DNA from: Edwardsiella tarda ATCC 15947 = NBRC 105688 | Lineage (GTDB): Bacteria > Pseudomonadota > Gammaproteobacteria > Enterobacterales > Enterobacteriaceae | NCBI RefSeq assembly: GCF_003113495.2 | Contig: NZ_CP084506.1 | Span: 1,922,001-1,986,000 of the forward strand | Direction of reading: 5' to 3' | Length of the DNA: 64,000 nt | In this document: positions 18,925 through 28,677 of the stretch, one piece after another | How the letters are laid out: each line of letters begins with the position of its first letter | Numbering within the stretch: the first letter of the stretch is position 1 | Notes under the pieces: generated by a model | What the model was told of the DNA's origin: nothing | Database searches by the model: none | What the model saw: only the letters and a program-made list of their open reading frames with translations | Position numbers and translations under genes: made by a program

Positions 18925-19896
18925 GTGACGTTGTTAGTCGAAAAGTTGCATGCTCATATCATCCTGGCCGCCGTCTTGTTACTCCTTAGTGGCTTGGTGT
19001 ATGGCCTACGCAAGTGCCGAGGGAATCGCGGCACCGCCCTGCTCCAAGTGGCGCAGACCCTACTCTGGTTGCTGTTGGTGCTGCTGCTGTGTGAAGGCGT
19101 CAAGAAATACCTGCTGATCGTCGGCTTCTGGCAATGGATCAAGTACATCTCCTTCTGCCAGACGGTACTGATCATCTTCGTGCTGTTTAAGGCCATCTCC
19201 TCGGCGATCAACATCGTCGCCGATCGCCAGATCAAGAATGGTATCAATCGCTCGAAGACGCTGGTGGTGATCCGTGCAATCAACATCATCACCCTCTTCC
19301 TGCTCGCCACCCTCTTCGGCGAGCAGCTCGGCCTGAATATGTCCGGGCTGCTGACCTTCGGGGGGGTCGGTGGCGTGGCCATCGGTATCGCCAGCCGCAA
19401 TATCCTGGGCAACCTGCTCTCCGGCGTGATGCTCTACTTCGACCGACCGTTTAACGTCGGCGACTGGATCCGCCTTCCCGAGAAAAACACCGAGGGGGTG
19501 GTCGCCGAAATCGGCTTACGGACCACCAAGATCGTCACCTTCGATCAGAAGCCGCTGTATATCCCTAACTCGGTGTTCTCCTCTATCATGATCGAGAACC
19601 CCGGACGCAGCGACTATCGCCGGGTTGAGTTGGCGGCGATCATCAAAACCTTCGATGCCGATCAGGTGACGACGCTACTGGCGGCATTGCGCGACAAGAT
19701 CAGCCAGGATACGCGGGTCAACACGCAGCTGGAGACCTTCGTCCATATGCATAACATCACCAAGGATGGGATCCAGATCCTGATCAGCCTCTACACCACC
19801 ACACGTGACTACGCGGTCTATCTGGATCTGAAACAGAGCCTGATCGTCTACACCGTCGAGGCCGCCGCCGCACAGACATTAGAGGTGAGCTGCTAA
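18925..19896 (+). CDS. YnaI-like mechanosensitive channel (MscS family)
   Basis: A 323-residue inner membrane channel starting at GTG (AGAGG 9 bases upstream). Four to five hydrophobic helices occupy residues 10-170. The pore-lining segment and beta-domain entry read LLTFGGVGGVAIGIASRNIL and MLYFDRPFNVGDWI, the MscS hallmarks. Likeness is greatest to E. coli YnaI (MscMJ type), including RLPEKNTEGVVAEIG and PLYIPNSVFSSI. It opens under membrane tension to release solutes. In E. coli ynaI lies beside mppA; here it follows sapF. Confidence 0.85.
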   Translation: MTLLVEKLHAHIILAAVLLLLSGLVYGLRKCRGNRGTALLQVAQTLLWLLLVLLLCEGVKKYLLIVGFWQWIKYISFCQTVLIIFVLFKAISSAINIVADRQIKNGINRSKTLVVIRAINIITLFLLATLFGEQLGLNMSGLLTFGGVGGVAIGIASRNILGNLLSGVMLYFDRPFNVGDWIRLPEKNTEGVVAEIGLRTTKIVTFDQKPLYIPNSVFSSIMIENPGRSDYRRVELAAIIKTFDADQVTTLLAALRDKISQDTRVNTQLETFVHMHNITKDGIQILISLYTTTRDYAVYLDLKQSLIVYTVEAAAAQTLEVSC

Positions 19897-19927
19897 GCCC
19901 ATAGCAGGATGAGCCGAGGGACGCGCC

Positions 19928-20266
19928 TCATTGCGCATCGTAATGCCAGCTGCGCAGTGTCTTATCGGGATTAAAGGTTAGGGTCAGCGTCACCTCGCGG
20001 TTATAGTCACGCGGCACGATCAGATAGAGCGCCTTACCGACGCTCTTCGAATGGTAGTACCACAGGTCGCCGGCGTTATAGTCGTGTGGAAACGATGGCG
20101 GGCCGAGCAACAGCAGCACCTCGCGCTTATGCGTCTTACCCGGCACCAGGCGCTCGCCGAGCTGTTGGGCGGAGAATTGCTGCACGCGCTGTTGTTGCGT
20201 GCGGTCAATATGTCCCAGGCACCCACTCAGTAACAATAGCGCGCTCGCCAGCATGACGCTACGCAT
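19928..20266 (-). CDS. Small BamE/OmlA-like lipoprotein
   Basis: A 112-residue predicted lipoprotein: signal peptide with lipobox LLSGC at about residue 16, then a BamE-like fold signature (LVPGKTHKREVLLLLGPPS, DLWYYHSKSVGKALYLIVPR). The BamE/SmpA family contains outer-membrane lipoproteins that often act as assembly chaperones, but this is not BamE itself and its role is unknown. The start at 20266 is uncertain; an ATG at 20290 overlaps the stop of the upstream lipoprotein gene and would couple translation. Probably a two-gene operon with the next entry. Confidence 0.65.
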   Translation of the reverse strand: MRSVMLASALLLLSGCLGHIDRTQQQRVQQFSAQQLGERLVPGKTHKREVLLLLGPPSFPHDYNAGDLWYYHSKSVGKALYLIVPRDYNREVTLTLTFNPDKTLRSWHYDAQ

Positions 20267-20279
20267 GCCATGTCTGCCG

Positions 20280-20795
20280 CTACTTGGCATAGTGATAGCC
20301 CTGATAGGGCGATAACGCGCGCTCAATATAGAGATCGTTCTGCGCGTCATAGACCACCTGATTGGCATACAATACGCAGTAACCACTCTTGTCGCTGAGC
20401 GACAGACGAAACTCATAGGTCTCCCCCCGCTGCGGAACGAAGGTGTAACCGAAGTCGCTGCAACCATAGACATATCGAAAACCGACCCGCGTCGGCGTAT
20501 CGGCATAGATCAGCGTCTCGTAATAGGTCTCTCGATATCGCTCACTCACCCCACTGACCTTATTAAATCCCAGATCATGAGTCGGCCGTAGAATAAGCAG
20601 ACTGGTATCGTCGACTGCGCCGGGCTTATTCCCATATTGACTGATGGTAAAACCGGGCGGATTACCGATCAGACGCACATAGGCCACATTTTTGGCCGAG
20701 GGTGGCGGTGGTGTATAGGGCACGCGGCCCCAGTAGGTGCCGCAACCGGCCAAGATGAAGATGGCGAAATAGGGCAACGTGGCGCGTAATGGCAT
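20280..20795 (-). CDS. Putative lipoprotein of unknown function
   Basis: A 171-residue protein with a signal peptide and lipobox IFILAGC (Cys about 18). A Pro-rich linker (YTPPPPSAKNV) precedes a beta-rich domain with many Tyr residues and a few Cys. I do not recognise the family. The ATG at 20795 is chosen over 20834 because it starts the signal peptide. It precedes the BamE-like lipoprotein by 13 bases, so the two are probably co-transcribed. Confidence 0.6.
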   Translation of the reverse strand: MPLRATLPYFAIFILAGCGTYWGRVPYTPPPPSAKNVAYVRLIGNPPGFTISQYGNKPGAVDDTSLLILRPTHDLGFNKVSGVSERYRETYYETLIYADTPTRVGFRYVYGCSDFGYTFVPQRGETYEFRLSLSDKSGYCVLYANQVVYDAQNDLYIERALSPYQGYHYAK

Positions 20796-21015
20796 AACCC
20801 TCCCCTGAGAAAACGGCACATCCCCCCAGCACACGATAGGGCTCTGCGCGCTGACGATGAAAGGAAATAAGATGACGGGCTAAACAGAAACAAGAGCCAC
20901 TCGCGCAAAGTGACGTTACCTGAAGCGCGAAATCACTATAAATAAGCGGCGGCGAAACACAATCATTCGATGATGTGGCGGGAAAAAATCAGACAGGTAT
21001 TTATCGAGGGTATTT

Positions 21016-21040
21016 AAAAGGGGGAATATATTATTCCCCC
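21016..21040 (-). terminator. Terminator of fabV
   Basis: GGGGGAAT and ATTCCCCC (21020-21027 with 21033-21040) form an 8-bp stem. On the minus strand it is followed by TTTT, 27 bases after the fabV stop. Confidence 0.8.
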
Positions 21041-21067
21041 TATGGTAATTAATGCCTAATGAAGGCG

Positions 21068-22261
21068 TTACAGCGAGATGACATCGAACTGCACGTCGGG
21101 ATTCACGTCCGCATCATAATCCACGCCATCCAGGCCGAACCCGAACAGACGCAGGAACTCTTCTTTATAACCGGCATAATCGGTCAATTGATAGAGATTC
21201 TCGCTGGTGATGGATGGCCACAGATCACGGCAGGCCTGCTGCACGTCATCACGCAGTTCCCAGTCATCCATACGGATACGCGCCTGATCATCCAACGCCA
21301 AGTCACTGCCGTACAGGCGAGTACGCATCATGCGATCGACCTGCTCCATACACCCTTCGTGGATGCCTTTCTCCTTCATGATCTTGAAGGACATGGAGAT
21401 GTACAGCGGCATCACCGGAATGGCGCTGGAAGCCTGCGTGACCACCGATTTGAGCACCGCGACGTGTGCCGTACCACCGTGTGCGGCGAGGTCGCCACGA
21501 ATGCCAGCGGCAGCGCGATCCAGATCCTCTTTAGCGCGACCCAGGGTGCCGTGCCAGTAGATCGGCCAGGTCAGGTCGGTACCGATGTAAGAGTAGGCGA
21601 CGGATTTAGCCCCCTCCGCCAACACACCCGCATCACGCAACGCGGCCATCCACAGCTCCCAATCCTGCCCGCCCATCACGGTGATGGTGTTCTGGATCTC
21701 TTCCTCTGTGGCCGGCTCGACGCTGGCGGTGATGATCTGATCTTTGTTGGTGTCGATGGCGGTGGTGGTATACACCTCACCGATCGGCTTCAGCGCGGAG
21801 CGTACCACTTCCCCACTCTCCGGCATCTTACGCACCGGCGATGCCAGTGAATAGACCACCAGATCCACCTGGCCCAGATCCTGTTTGATCAGGTCGATCA
21901 CCTGCTGGCGACACGCATTGGAGAAGGCATCGCCGTTGATGCTCTTGGCATACAGGCCCGCTTCTTTGGCGGCCTTGTCGAAGGCGGCGGCATTATACCA
22001 CCCCGCGCTGCCCGGCTTAGTTTCCGTACCCGGCTTCTCGAAGAACACACCGATGGTGGCGGCGCCAGCGCCGAAGGCTGCGGAGATGCGTGATGCCAAG
22101 CCATAACCGGTAGAGGCGCCGATCACCAGCACTTTCTTCGGACCGTTCTCGATCGGACCCTTCGCTTGGGTATAGGCGATCTGACGACGAACGTTGGCCT
22201 CGCAGCCAACCGGATGGGTAGTGGTGCAGATAAAACCGCGAACCTTAGGTTTGATAATCAT
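21068..22261 (-). CDS. fabV: Enoyl-ACP reductase FabV
   Basis: A 397-residue NADH-dependent trans-2-enoyl-ACP (CoA) reductase of the short-chain dehydrogenase superfamily. It catalyses the last step of each fatty-acid elongation cycle. The Rossmann glycine motif is [13 protein letters not shown] (44-56) and the active site Tyr235-x8-Lys244 has the FabV spacing, longer than in FabI. FabV enzymes are known for triclosan tolerance. In E. coli the equivalent place between sap and rnb is held by fabI, so FabV may replace FabI here; whether fabI exists elsewhere cannot be seen. Confidence 0.96.
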   Translation of the reverse strand: MIIKPKVRGFICTTTHPVGCEANVRRQIAYTQAKGPIENGPKKVLVIGASTGYGLASRISAAFGAGAATIGVFFEKPGTETKPGSAGWYNAAAFDKAAKEAGLYAKSINGDAFSNACRQQVIDLIKQDLGQVDLVVYSLASPVRKMPESGEVVRSALKPIGEVYTTTAIDTNKDQIITASVEPATEEEIQNTITVMGGQDWELWMAALRDAGVLAEGAKSVAYSYIGTDLTWPIYWHGTLGRAKEDLDRAAAGIRGDLAAHGGTAHVAVLKSVVTQASSAIPVMPLYISMSFKIMKEKGIHEGCMEQVDRMMRTRLYGSDLALDDQARIRMDDWELRDDVQQACRDLWPSITSENLYQLTDYAGYKEEFLRLFGFGLDGVDYDADVNPDVQFDVISL

Positions 22262-22458
22262 AGGTGTCTGTTATCCGTTTTATGGATGAAATCAGGGCAT
22301 AAGATAGCGCATTCTACCCCAATTGGGTGCTCTGATGTGTTGCTGGCAGCGAAAAAGTCCGGGGCGTCCCCCTTTTCCCCGCCGCCGCTCTCGGCTAGGC
22401 TTGCAAGAGTTGCAGCTATTTTGTCCCAACGTACCACGTCAGCTTAGCGGGAGAGGCC

Positions 22459-23919
22459 ATGAGTTCCGTCCATCACACGACATCCCTAACCCCCGAGCAG
22501 GCGATCAATCGCCTGAGCGCATACTACGATGGCGCCGTCCGCGCCCTACGCGAAGCCATCGCCGCCTTTATCGAGCGCGGCGAGATCCCCGATGACGCGG
22601 CGCGGGCCGCCGGCGGCTTCGTCTACCCGGCACTGCACGTCAGTTGGGACGGTGAGGGGCAACCGGCCGAACGCACCCGCGCCTACGGCCGCTTTAACCA
22701 TCCCGGCCACTATGTCACCACCGTCACCCGGCCGGAGTTATTCCGGGGTTATCTGCTGGAACAACTGACCCTGCTGGTGCGCGAATATGGTGCCCGCATC
22801 GAGGTCCATCCCTCGCAGCAGGAGATCCCCTATCCCTATGTGATCGATGGCGCCGAACTGGCCCTTGACCGGATGATGAGTGCGGCCCTGGCGCGCCACT
22901 TCCCCATCCCCAATCTCGCTCACATCGGAGACGAAACCGCCGACGGCGCCCTCCTCGGACAGCAGGATGCGCCGCTGTCCCACTTTGACGCCCTGCGCAC
23001 CGACTTCTCCCTGGCGCGTCTGCGCCACTATACCGGCACGCCGCCGGAGCATGTGCAACCCTATATCCTCTTTACCAACTACAGTCGCTATGTCGATGAG
23101 TTCGTGCGTTGGGCCTGCCGGCAGATCGCCTCCCCCAACAGCGGCTATTGCGCGCTCTCTGGCGCCGGGGGGATCTACATCGATGCCGACAATGTCGACA
23201 GCGACCCGTTGGTCTCCGATCTGGCATGGAAAAATCACCAGATGCCGGCCTACCATCTGATGCGTGAAGATGGAAGCGGCATCACGCTGGTCAACATCGG
23301 CGTCGGGCCGGCCAACGCCAAGACCATCTGCGATCATCTGGCGGTGTTGCGTCCCCATGCCTGGCTGATGATCGGCCACTGCGGCGGGCTGCGTCAGAGC
23401 CAGATCATCGGCGACTACGTCCTGGCTCACGCCTACCTGCGCGACGACCATGTGCTGGATGCCGTGCTGCCACCGGATATTCCCATTCCCAGCATCGCCG
23501 AAGTGCAACGGGCGCTGTATGACGCCACCAAGCAGATCAGCGGCATGCCCGGTGAACAGGTCAAACAGCGGCTACGCACGGGTACGGTCGTCACCACCGA
23601 CGATCGTAACTGGGAGTTGCGTTACAGCGCCTCTGCCCGCCGCTTCAATCTCAGCCGAGCGGTGGCGGTCGACATGGAGAGCGCCACCATCGCCGCTCAG
23701 GGCTACCGCTTCCGCGTCCCGTACGGCACCCTGTTGTGCGTCTCGGACAAGCCGCTACACGGTGAGATCAAGCTGCCCGCACAGGCCAACCGCTTCTACC
23801 AAGGGGCCATCTCCGAACATCTCCAGATCGGCATCTATGCCCTGGATCTGCTGCGGGCCGAGGGTGATCGCATGCACTCACGTAAGCTACGCACCTTTAA
23901 CGAGCCGCCCTTCCGCTAA
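22459..23919 (+). CDS. amn: AMP nucleosidase
   Basis: A 486-residue cytoplasmic enzyme that hydrolyses AMP to adenine and ribose 5-phosphate, adjusting adenylate pools. The N-terminal AMP-nucleosidase-specific region (to about 170) is followed by a purine nucleoside phosphorylase-like catalytic domain with [27 protein letters not shown] and [17 protein letters not shown]. The end [12 protein letters not shown] is identical to E. coli. Start follows GGGAGAGGCC. A GC hairpin (23970-23982) lies between amn and rnb. Confidence 0.97.
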   Translation: MSSVHHTTSLTPEQAINRLSAYYDGAVRALREAIAAFIERGEIPDDAARAAGGFVYPALHVSWDGEGQPAERTRAYGRFNHPGHYVTTVTRPELFRGYLLEQLTLLVREYGARIEVHPSQQEIPYPYVIDGAELALDRMMSAALARHFPIPNLAHIGDETADGALLGQQDAPLSHFDALRTDFSLARLRHYTGTPPEHVQPYILFTNYSRYVDEFVRWACRQIASPNSGYCALSGAGGIYIDADNVDSDPLVSDLAWKNHQMPAYHLMREDGSGITLVNIGVGPANAKTICDHLAVLRPHAWLMIGHCGGLRQSQIIGDYVLAHAYLRDDHVLDAVLPPDIPIPSIAEVQRALYDATKQISGMPGEQVKQRLRTGTVVTTDDRNWELRYSASARRFNLSRAVAVDMESATIAAQGYRFRVPYGTLLCVSDKPLHGEIKLPAQANRFYQGAISEHLQIGIYALDLLRAEGDRMHSRKLRTFNEPPFR

Positions 23920-23969
23920 CCCCGAGCGCGGCGGGGGGGGAATTATGCCGCCCCCCGCCTGCCACGCTT

Positions 23970-23982
23970 GCCCCGGCGGGGC
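23970..23982 (+). terminator. Hairpin downstream of amn
   Basis: GCCCC-GGC-GGGGC, a tight stem 51 bases after amn and 73 before rnb, with only a short T stretch after it. A weak terminator or attenuating hairpin. Confidence 0.4.
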
Positions 23983-24055
23983 ACTTTGCGTAACAATGGC
24001 AACCACTTTTTTGGTCGCCACGATCATTTATCAGCCGGAATCACTATTTCACATT

Positions 24056-25999
24056 ATGTTTCAGGACAATCCGCTGCTTGCCCAGCTAAAACAGCAACTT
24101 CACTCGCAAACCCCCCGCGTAGAAGGCGTGGTCAAGGGGACCGACAAAGGCTTTGGCTTTCTCGAGGTTGACGCGCAGAAAAGCTATTTCATTCCGCCGC
24201 CGCAGATGAAGAAGGTAATGCACGGTGACCGCGTTCGCGCCGCCGTCCAGATTGATAAGGAACGTGAAATCGCCGAGCCGGAGGAGCTGATCGAGCCGTT
24301 CCTGACCCGCTTCGTCGGCCGTATTCAGAAGAAGGCCAACGATGATCGCCTGTCCATCATCCCCGATCATCCGCTGCTGAAGGACAGCATCGGCTGCCGT
24401 CCGGCACGTGGACTGGATCGCGCCTTCCAACAGGGTGACTGGGTCTTGGCCGAGATGCGCCGCCACCCGCTGAAGGGCGATCGCGGCTTCTTCGCCGAGA
24501 TCACCACCTTCATCACCGATGGCGACGACCATTTTGCCCCCTGGTGGGTGACCCTGGCGCGTCACGATCTGGCACGTCAGGCGCCACAATGGCAGGCTGG
24601 CGAGATGTTGGATGAGGGACTGGTGCGGGAGGATCTCTCTGCCCTGCCCTTCGTCACCATCGACAGCGCCAGCACCGAAGATATGGACGATGCGCTGTAT
24701 GTCGCGGACAATGCCGACGGTAGCCTGAAACTCACCATCGCCATCGCCGATCCGACCGCCTATGTCAGCGCCGATTGCCCGTTGGATGCCGAGGCGCGCC
24801 AGCGTGCCTTCACCACCTACCTGCCGGGCTTCAACATTCCGATGCTGCCGCGTGACCTCTCGGATGACTTGTGTTCGCTGCGTGCCGGTCAACGCCGTCC
24901 GGTGCTGGCCTGCGAAGTCACCATCGACGCCGATGGTAGCCTGCGCGACGATATCCGCTTCTTTAGCGGCTGGATCGAATCCAAGGCCAAGTTGGTTTAT
25001 GACCAGGTCTCCGACTGGCTGGAAGGCTGCGGCGACTGGCAGCCGAACGATGCGGCCATCGCCGAGCAGATCCGCCTGCTGCACCGCGTCGCCAACGCCC
25101 GTACCGCCTGGCGCCAGCAGCATGCACTGGTATTCCGCGATCGCCCCGACTACCGTTTCATTCTCGATGATAACGGCGACGTGCGCGACATCGTCGCCGA
25201 ACCACGCCGCGTCGCTAACCGCATCGTCGAAGAGTGCATGATCACCGCCAACGTCTGCGCGGCGCTGGTGCTGCGTGAGCGTCTCGGCTTCGGGATCTAC
25301 AACACCCATACCGGTTTCGATCCGGCGCTGGTCGAGCAGGCCGTCTCGCTGCTGGCCGCCAACGACGTCGCCGCCAACGCCGAGGCGCTGCTGACGCTGG
25401 AGGGCTTCTGCACCCTGCGTCGCCACCTGGATTCGCTGCCGAGTACCTTCCTCGACAGCCGTATTCGTCGCTTCCAGACCTTCGCCGAGATCAGCACCGA
25501 GCCGGGACCGCACTTCGGCCTGGGCCTGGAGGCCTATGCCACCTGGACCTCGCCGATCCGTAAGTATGGCGATATGGTCAACCATCGTCTGTTGAAGGCG
25601 CTGATCGCCGACCAGCCGACCTCACGTCCGGATGCGGCCATGACCCTGCAACTGGCCGAGCGCCGTCGCCAAAACCGCATGGCGGAACGTGACGTCGGCG
25701 ATTGGTTGTACGCCCGCTTCCTGAAGGACAAGGTGAACGCCCCGACGCCGTTCAACGCGGAGATCATCGACATCTCACGCGGCGGCATGCGAGTACGTCT
25801 GCTGGATAACGGTGCGGTCGCCTTCGTCCCCGCCTCCTTCATCCATGCGGTACGCGACGAGCTGGTATGTAGCCAAGAGAGCGGCACCATCCAGGTGAAA
25901 GGCGAAGTCGTCTTCCGCCAGGGTGACACCGTGCCGGTGACCCTCAGCGAGGTGCGCCTCGACACGCGCAGCCTGATCGCTCGCCCGTTCAGCGCCTAA
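24056..25999 (+). CDS. rnb: Ribonuclease II
   Basis: A 647-residue 3'-5' exoribonuclease that degrades single-stranded RNA. Cold-shock-like RNA-binding domains lie at about 20-170, the RNB catalytic domain at about 190-520 and an S1 domain at the C-terminus ([20 protein letters not shown]). The catalytic acidic cluster is intact: Asp203, Asp209, Asp211 and Asp212 in [14 protein letters not shown], two residues later than in E. coli. The start at [10 protein letters not shown] matches E. coli; the open frame extends far upstream into amn but that part is a shadow. Confidence 0.97.
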   Translation: MFQDNPLLAQLKQQLHSQTPRVEGVVKGTDKGFGFLEVDAQKSYFIPPPQMKKVMHGDRVRAAVQIDKEREIAEPEELIEPFLTRFVGRIQKKANDDRLSIIPDHPLLKDSIGCRPARGLDRAFQQGDWVLAEMRRHPLKGDRGFFAEITTFITDGDDHFAPWWVTLARHDLARQAPQWQAGEMLDEGLVREDLSALPFVTIDSASTEDMDDALYVADNADGSLKLTIAIADPTAYVSADCPLDAEARQRAFTTYLPGFNIPMLPRDLSDDLCSLRAGQRRPVLACEVTIDADGSLRDDIRFFSGWIESKAKLVYDQVSDWLEGCGDWQPNDAAIAEQIRLLHRVANARTAWRQQHALVFRDRPDYRFILDDNGDVRDIVAEPRRVANRIVEECMITANVCAALVLRERLGFGIYNTHTGFDPALVEQAVSLLAANDVAANAEALLTLEGFCTLRRHLDSLPSTFLDSRIRRFQTFAEISTEPGPHFGLGLEAYATWTSPIRKYGDMVNHRLLKALIADQPTSRPDAAMTLQLAERRRQNRMAERDVGDWLYARFLKDKVNAPTPFNAEIIDISRGGMRVRLLDNGAVAFVPASFIHAVRDELVCSQESGTIQVKGEVVFRQGDTVPVTLSEVRLDTRSLIARPFSA

Positions 26000-26026
26000 C
26001 GCACGACGCGTTCGCCTGTCACCCCA

Positions 26027-26058
26027 ACCCGCGGGCCGTCTTCCGGCTGCCCGCGGGT
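26027..26058. terminator. Convergent hairpin between rnb and the transporter gene
   Basis: ACCCGCGGGC and GCCCGCGGGT form a perfect 10-bp stem with a 12-base loop, 27 bases after rnb and 20 before the end of the opposing gene. No long T tract. Confidence 0.6.
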
Positions 26059-26078
26059 ATGTCTCCCCATGAAATCGC

Positions 26079-27368
26079 TTAGGAAAAGGCCAACAACGGC
26101 GAGATACACAGCAAGATCCCGGTAATGATCACCAGCCACAGGGTCGGCGTCTTCAGGCGATGCAACGCCGGCACGCGGTACACCAACCACGCGGGGATCA
26201 GGCAACCGACCAGGCCGAAGATCGGACTACAGACCGAGGTGAAGCTGAGGATCGGCAGATTGGTGACCTGCGCCCCCCACGCCATGAAGATGATGGCGAT
26301 GGTCACGCAACGACGGATCAGTCGTTGATCCAAGGTCTCTCCCGGCCGAAAGCGTTGTAACGCATTGATCACCAACCCCATACACGCCTCACGAAAACCA
26401 AGAAACACCCCGAAAAATGAGGTCACCACGGCGAACAAGTTAATCACGATCCCGACCACCGTCACCCAGGCGCCGGGAATATACTGCGCGGTAATGGCCA
26501 GCGATGAGATATTCTGTTGGCTCGCCTGGACGGCGCTCTCATGCGACATGCCCAGCGAAAACGACAGCGCATAAAAGAAGACGATGACGAACAGGATCAC
26601 GAAGGCCACAGTCATCGCCCGCTGCGACTTATAGCGGGCAACGGCGATACTGACATTCTTGGCTCGGTAGGCGATCACCATCGGGCTGAGCGATTGAATA
26701 AACAGAATCGAGGTCAGGGTAAAGGGTAGCGTGATGATGGCATTCTTGATCAGCTCGCCCGTCGGCGGCAGTGGGCCAATGTTGGCGACATCCCAGTGCG
26801 GCACCATCAGGATACCCAGCATCGTCACCGCCAGCAGCACGGTGATCGCCATTCCCCCGGAAAGGCTGAACAACAGACGCTCGCTTACCGCGGCGATGAA
26901 CACCAAGAGGCAGATCAACCCCAGGCCATACAGTGGGTTCTGCGACAGTAGCGAGGTCGTCACCTCAAAGGTGTGTAAGTAGGAGGCGCTATCGTTGGTG
27001 ATCGCCAAGGTATAGACGAATACCCAGATGATCAACATGATAAAATAGAGGATACCTAACGTTATTCCCCAGTTCTTCCCCAAATAACCGCTGATCACCC
27101 CGGGATAGTCGTTACACTCCGCCGACTCGGCCAGCGTATTGATAAACAGGCGTTGGAACAAATACATCGCCGGATATCCAATCACCGCCGAAAGCAGAAA
27201 GACCCACAACCCCATCAAGCCAACCTGCACGGGCAGAAACACAATGCCCGCGCCGATGGCCATCCCGATGCTCATGGTGATCCAAGCAATATCCGTACTA
27301 TCGAAACGGGTGGCGGCGCGCCATTGCGCGTTATCCATCCCGGCGGCGAGCGCCCGAGCACTCGCCAT
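26079..27368 (-). CDS. HAAAP-family amino acid transporter (YhaO/SdaC-like)
   Basis: A 429-residue inner membrane carrier with about 11 hydrophobic helices. It belongs to the hydroxy/aromatic amino acid permease family, shown by ITMSIGMAIGAGIVFLPVQVG near the N-terminus and IQSLSPMVIAYRAKN. Likeness seems closest to the serine/threonine branch (YhaO/DlsT, SdaC, TdcC). The start is placed at 27368 because AAGGAG lies 6 bases before that ATG, whereas the ATG at 27383 has it inside the gene. No serine or threonine catabolic enzyme lies beside it, so the substrate is uncertain. Confidence 0.8.
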   Translation of the reverse strand: MASARALAAGMDNAQWRAATRFDSTDIAWITMSIGMAIGAGIVFLPVQVGLMGLWVFLLSAVIGYPAMYLFQRLFINTLAESAECNDYPGVISGYLGKNWGITLGILYFIMLIIWVFVYTLAITNDSASYLHTFEVTTSLLSQNPLYGLGLICLLVFIAAVSERLLFSLSGGMAITVLLAVTMLGILMVPHWDVANIGPLPPTGELIKNAIITLPFTLTSILFIQSLSPMVIAYRAKNVSIAVARYKSQRAMTVAFVILFVIVFFYALSFSLGMSHESAVQASQQNISSLAITAQYIPGAWVTVVGIVINLFAVVTSFFGVFLGFREACMGLVINALQRFRPGETLDQRLIRRCVTIAIIFMAWGAQVTNLPILSFTSVCSPIFGLVGCLIPAWLVYRVPALHRLKTPTLWLVIITGILLCISPLLAFS

Positions 27369-28015
27369 GGTATTCTCCTTCATTGACTGACTCCCTGTCG
27401 GCTAATTGGCCATATACTAGCTTTTCATTCTGCTGTAACGGCACGGCGATGGAGGCCCATCGCGACCCCTCGTTTTATTTTTCTATCCGCACCAACCTAG
27501 CACGACAGATGAGAAAAGGGTGCCTCTTTCCTCCTCCCCCTGAATGCCTTGGCAGAGAAAATTTTCTCTCGGCACGATATTGCGCCATGCTTCGCCCGTT
27601 TATGACCATAATCTCTGGTAGCGCATGGTGTTACCTTGGTCATTACATTAACCAATACATTGATATAATTACCATTTTAACAAAAAGATCTCACGAGTTC
27701 GCTGGCGATATAACTTGTTCCCGATCACGGGCTACCTATGTCGATCAAGGCGATTACAGAGCACGATTTTGCACTGACGGCGGATCTGCGCCACAGAATG
27801 GAAACACGACACGGTGCTATGCTTTTTTACGGCGCCTTCCTAGTGAAATCTAACGCATCTACGCGCTCGTTAGCGCATGGAAAAACCGGGGACACGTCAC
27901 CGCCACGACCCTTTTAGTGCCTTACCTCCCGCGCAATGGTTCCAATGTAATAATCATAGTGATAATTTCATCGGCAGGTAAATTTAACCGCGTATCGGGA
28001 ATATCGGAGTCTCTT
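27369..28015. other. Long divergent intergenic region before mdaB
   Basis: 647 bases without a supported gene; an open frame at 27383-27853 has no ribosome binding site and no recognisable product. AT-rich at 27640-27700. Just before mdaB, ATAATCATAGTGATAAT (about 27950-27966) is a near-perfect inverted repeat that could be an operator. Divergent promoters for the transporter and mdaB must lie here. Confidence 0.4.
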
Positions 28016-28606
28016 ATGAGTCGCATTCTACTGCTTAACGGCATGAAAAAATTTGGCCACTCCAACGGCCTGCTGAACACCACCCTGCACGATTGCGCCC
28101 ACGATCTGTTGAGCGAATGGGGGCATGAGTTGCGCGCCACCACCATCGATCAGGGCTACCAAATCGAACAAGAGGTCGAGAATATCCTGTGGGCAGACTA
28201 CATTATTTATCAAATGCCGGGATGGTGGATGGGTGAGCCGTGGATCGTTAAGAAATACCTGGATGACGTATTTACCGCCGGTCATGGCCGCCTGTACACC
28301 AACGATGGCCGCACGCGCTCCGATGCCAGCAAGAAGTATGGCTCCGGCGGCCTACTACAGGACAAACAGTATATGCTGTCACTGACCTGGAATGCGCCCC
28401 AAGAGGCCTTCGACGATCCGGCACAGTTCTTCCAAGGACAAGGCATCGATGGTGTCTATCTCCATTTCCATAAGGCCAACCAGTTCCTTGGCATGCGCCC
28501 ACTGCCGACCTTCCTGTGCACCGATGTGATCAAACGCCCGGACGTCGAGCATAACCTGGCGCGCTATCATGCGCACCTGGCCGAGCTCTTCCGCCCCGCA
28601 CGTTAA
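28016..28606 (+). CDS. mdaB: NADPH:quinone oxidoreductase MdaB
   Basis: A 196-residue flavodoxin-like enzyme (modulator of drug activity B) that reduces quinones by two electrons with NAD(P)H and FAD, limiting semiquinone radicals. Conserved parts: MSRILLLNGMKKFGHSNG with the nucleotide-binding loop, YQMPGWWMGEPWIVKKYLDD and MLSLTWNAP. Start at 28016 follows the E. coli start; an in-frame extension to 27917 is not supported. In E. coli mdaB is paired with ygiN, which is not present here. Confidence 0.95.
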   Translation: MSRILLLNGMKKFGHSNGLLNTTLHDCAHDLLSEWGHELRATTIDQGYQIEQEVENILWADYIIYQMPGWWMGEPWIVKKYLDDVFTAGHGRLYTNDGRTRSDASKKYGSGGLLQDKQYMLSLTWNAPQEAFDDPAQFFQGQGIDGVYLHFHKANQFLGMRPLPTFLCTDVIKRPDVEHNLARYHAHLAELFRPAR

Positions 28607-28631
28607 CGATACGGACCTTAGCTTGACTATC

Positions 28632-28667
28632 CCGCGCGGCGTATCACTCCCTCGCCACGCCGCGCGG
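28632..28667. terminator. Convergent terminator between mdaB and pepT
   Basis: CCGCGCGGCGT and ACGCCGCGCGG form a perfect 11-bp stem with a 14-base loop, placed between the two converging genes. Confidence 0.65.
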
Positions 28668-28677
28668 CCATTTAGCT

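Noticed and set aside
21059-21850. 263-codon plus-strand frame inside fabV
   Set aside because: Antisense shadow of fabV, low-complexity His/Ile content.
22738-23508. 256-codon minus-strand frame inside amn
   Set aside because: Shadow of a conserved enzyme; no start signal or family likeness.
24086-25585. 499-codon open frame on the minus strand inside rnb
   Set aside because: Runs opposite to a full-length RNase II gene; composition is the mirror of a high-GC gene and no family is recognisable.
27383-27853. 156-codon frame upstream of mdaB
   Set aside because: No ribosome binding site, mixed composition and no recognisable domains; overlaps the expected divergent promoter region.
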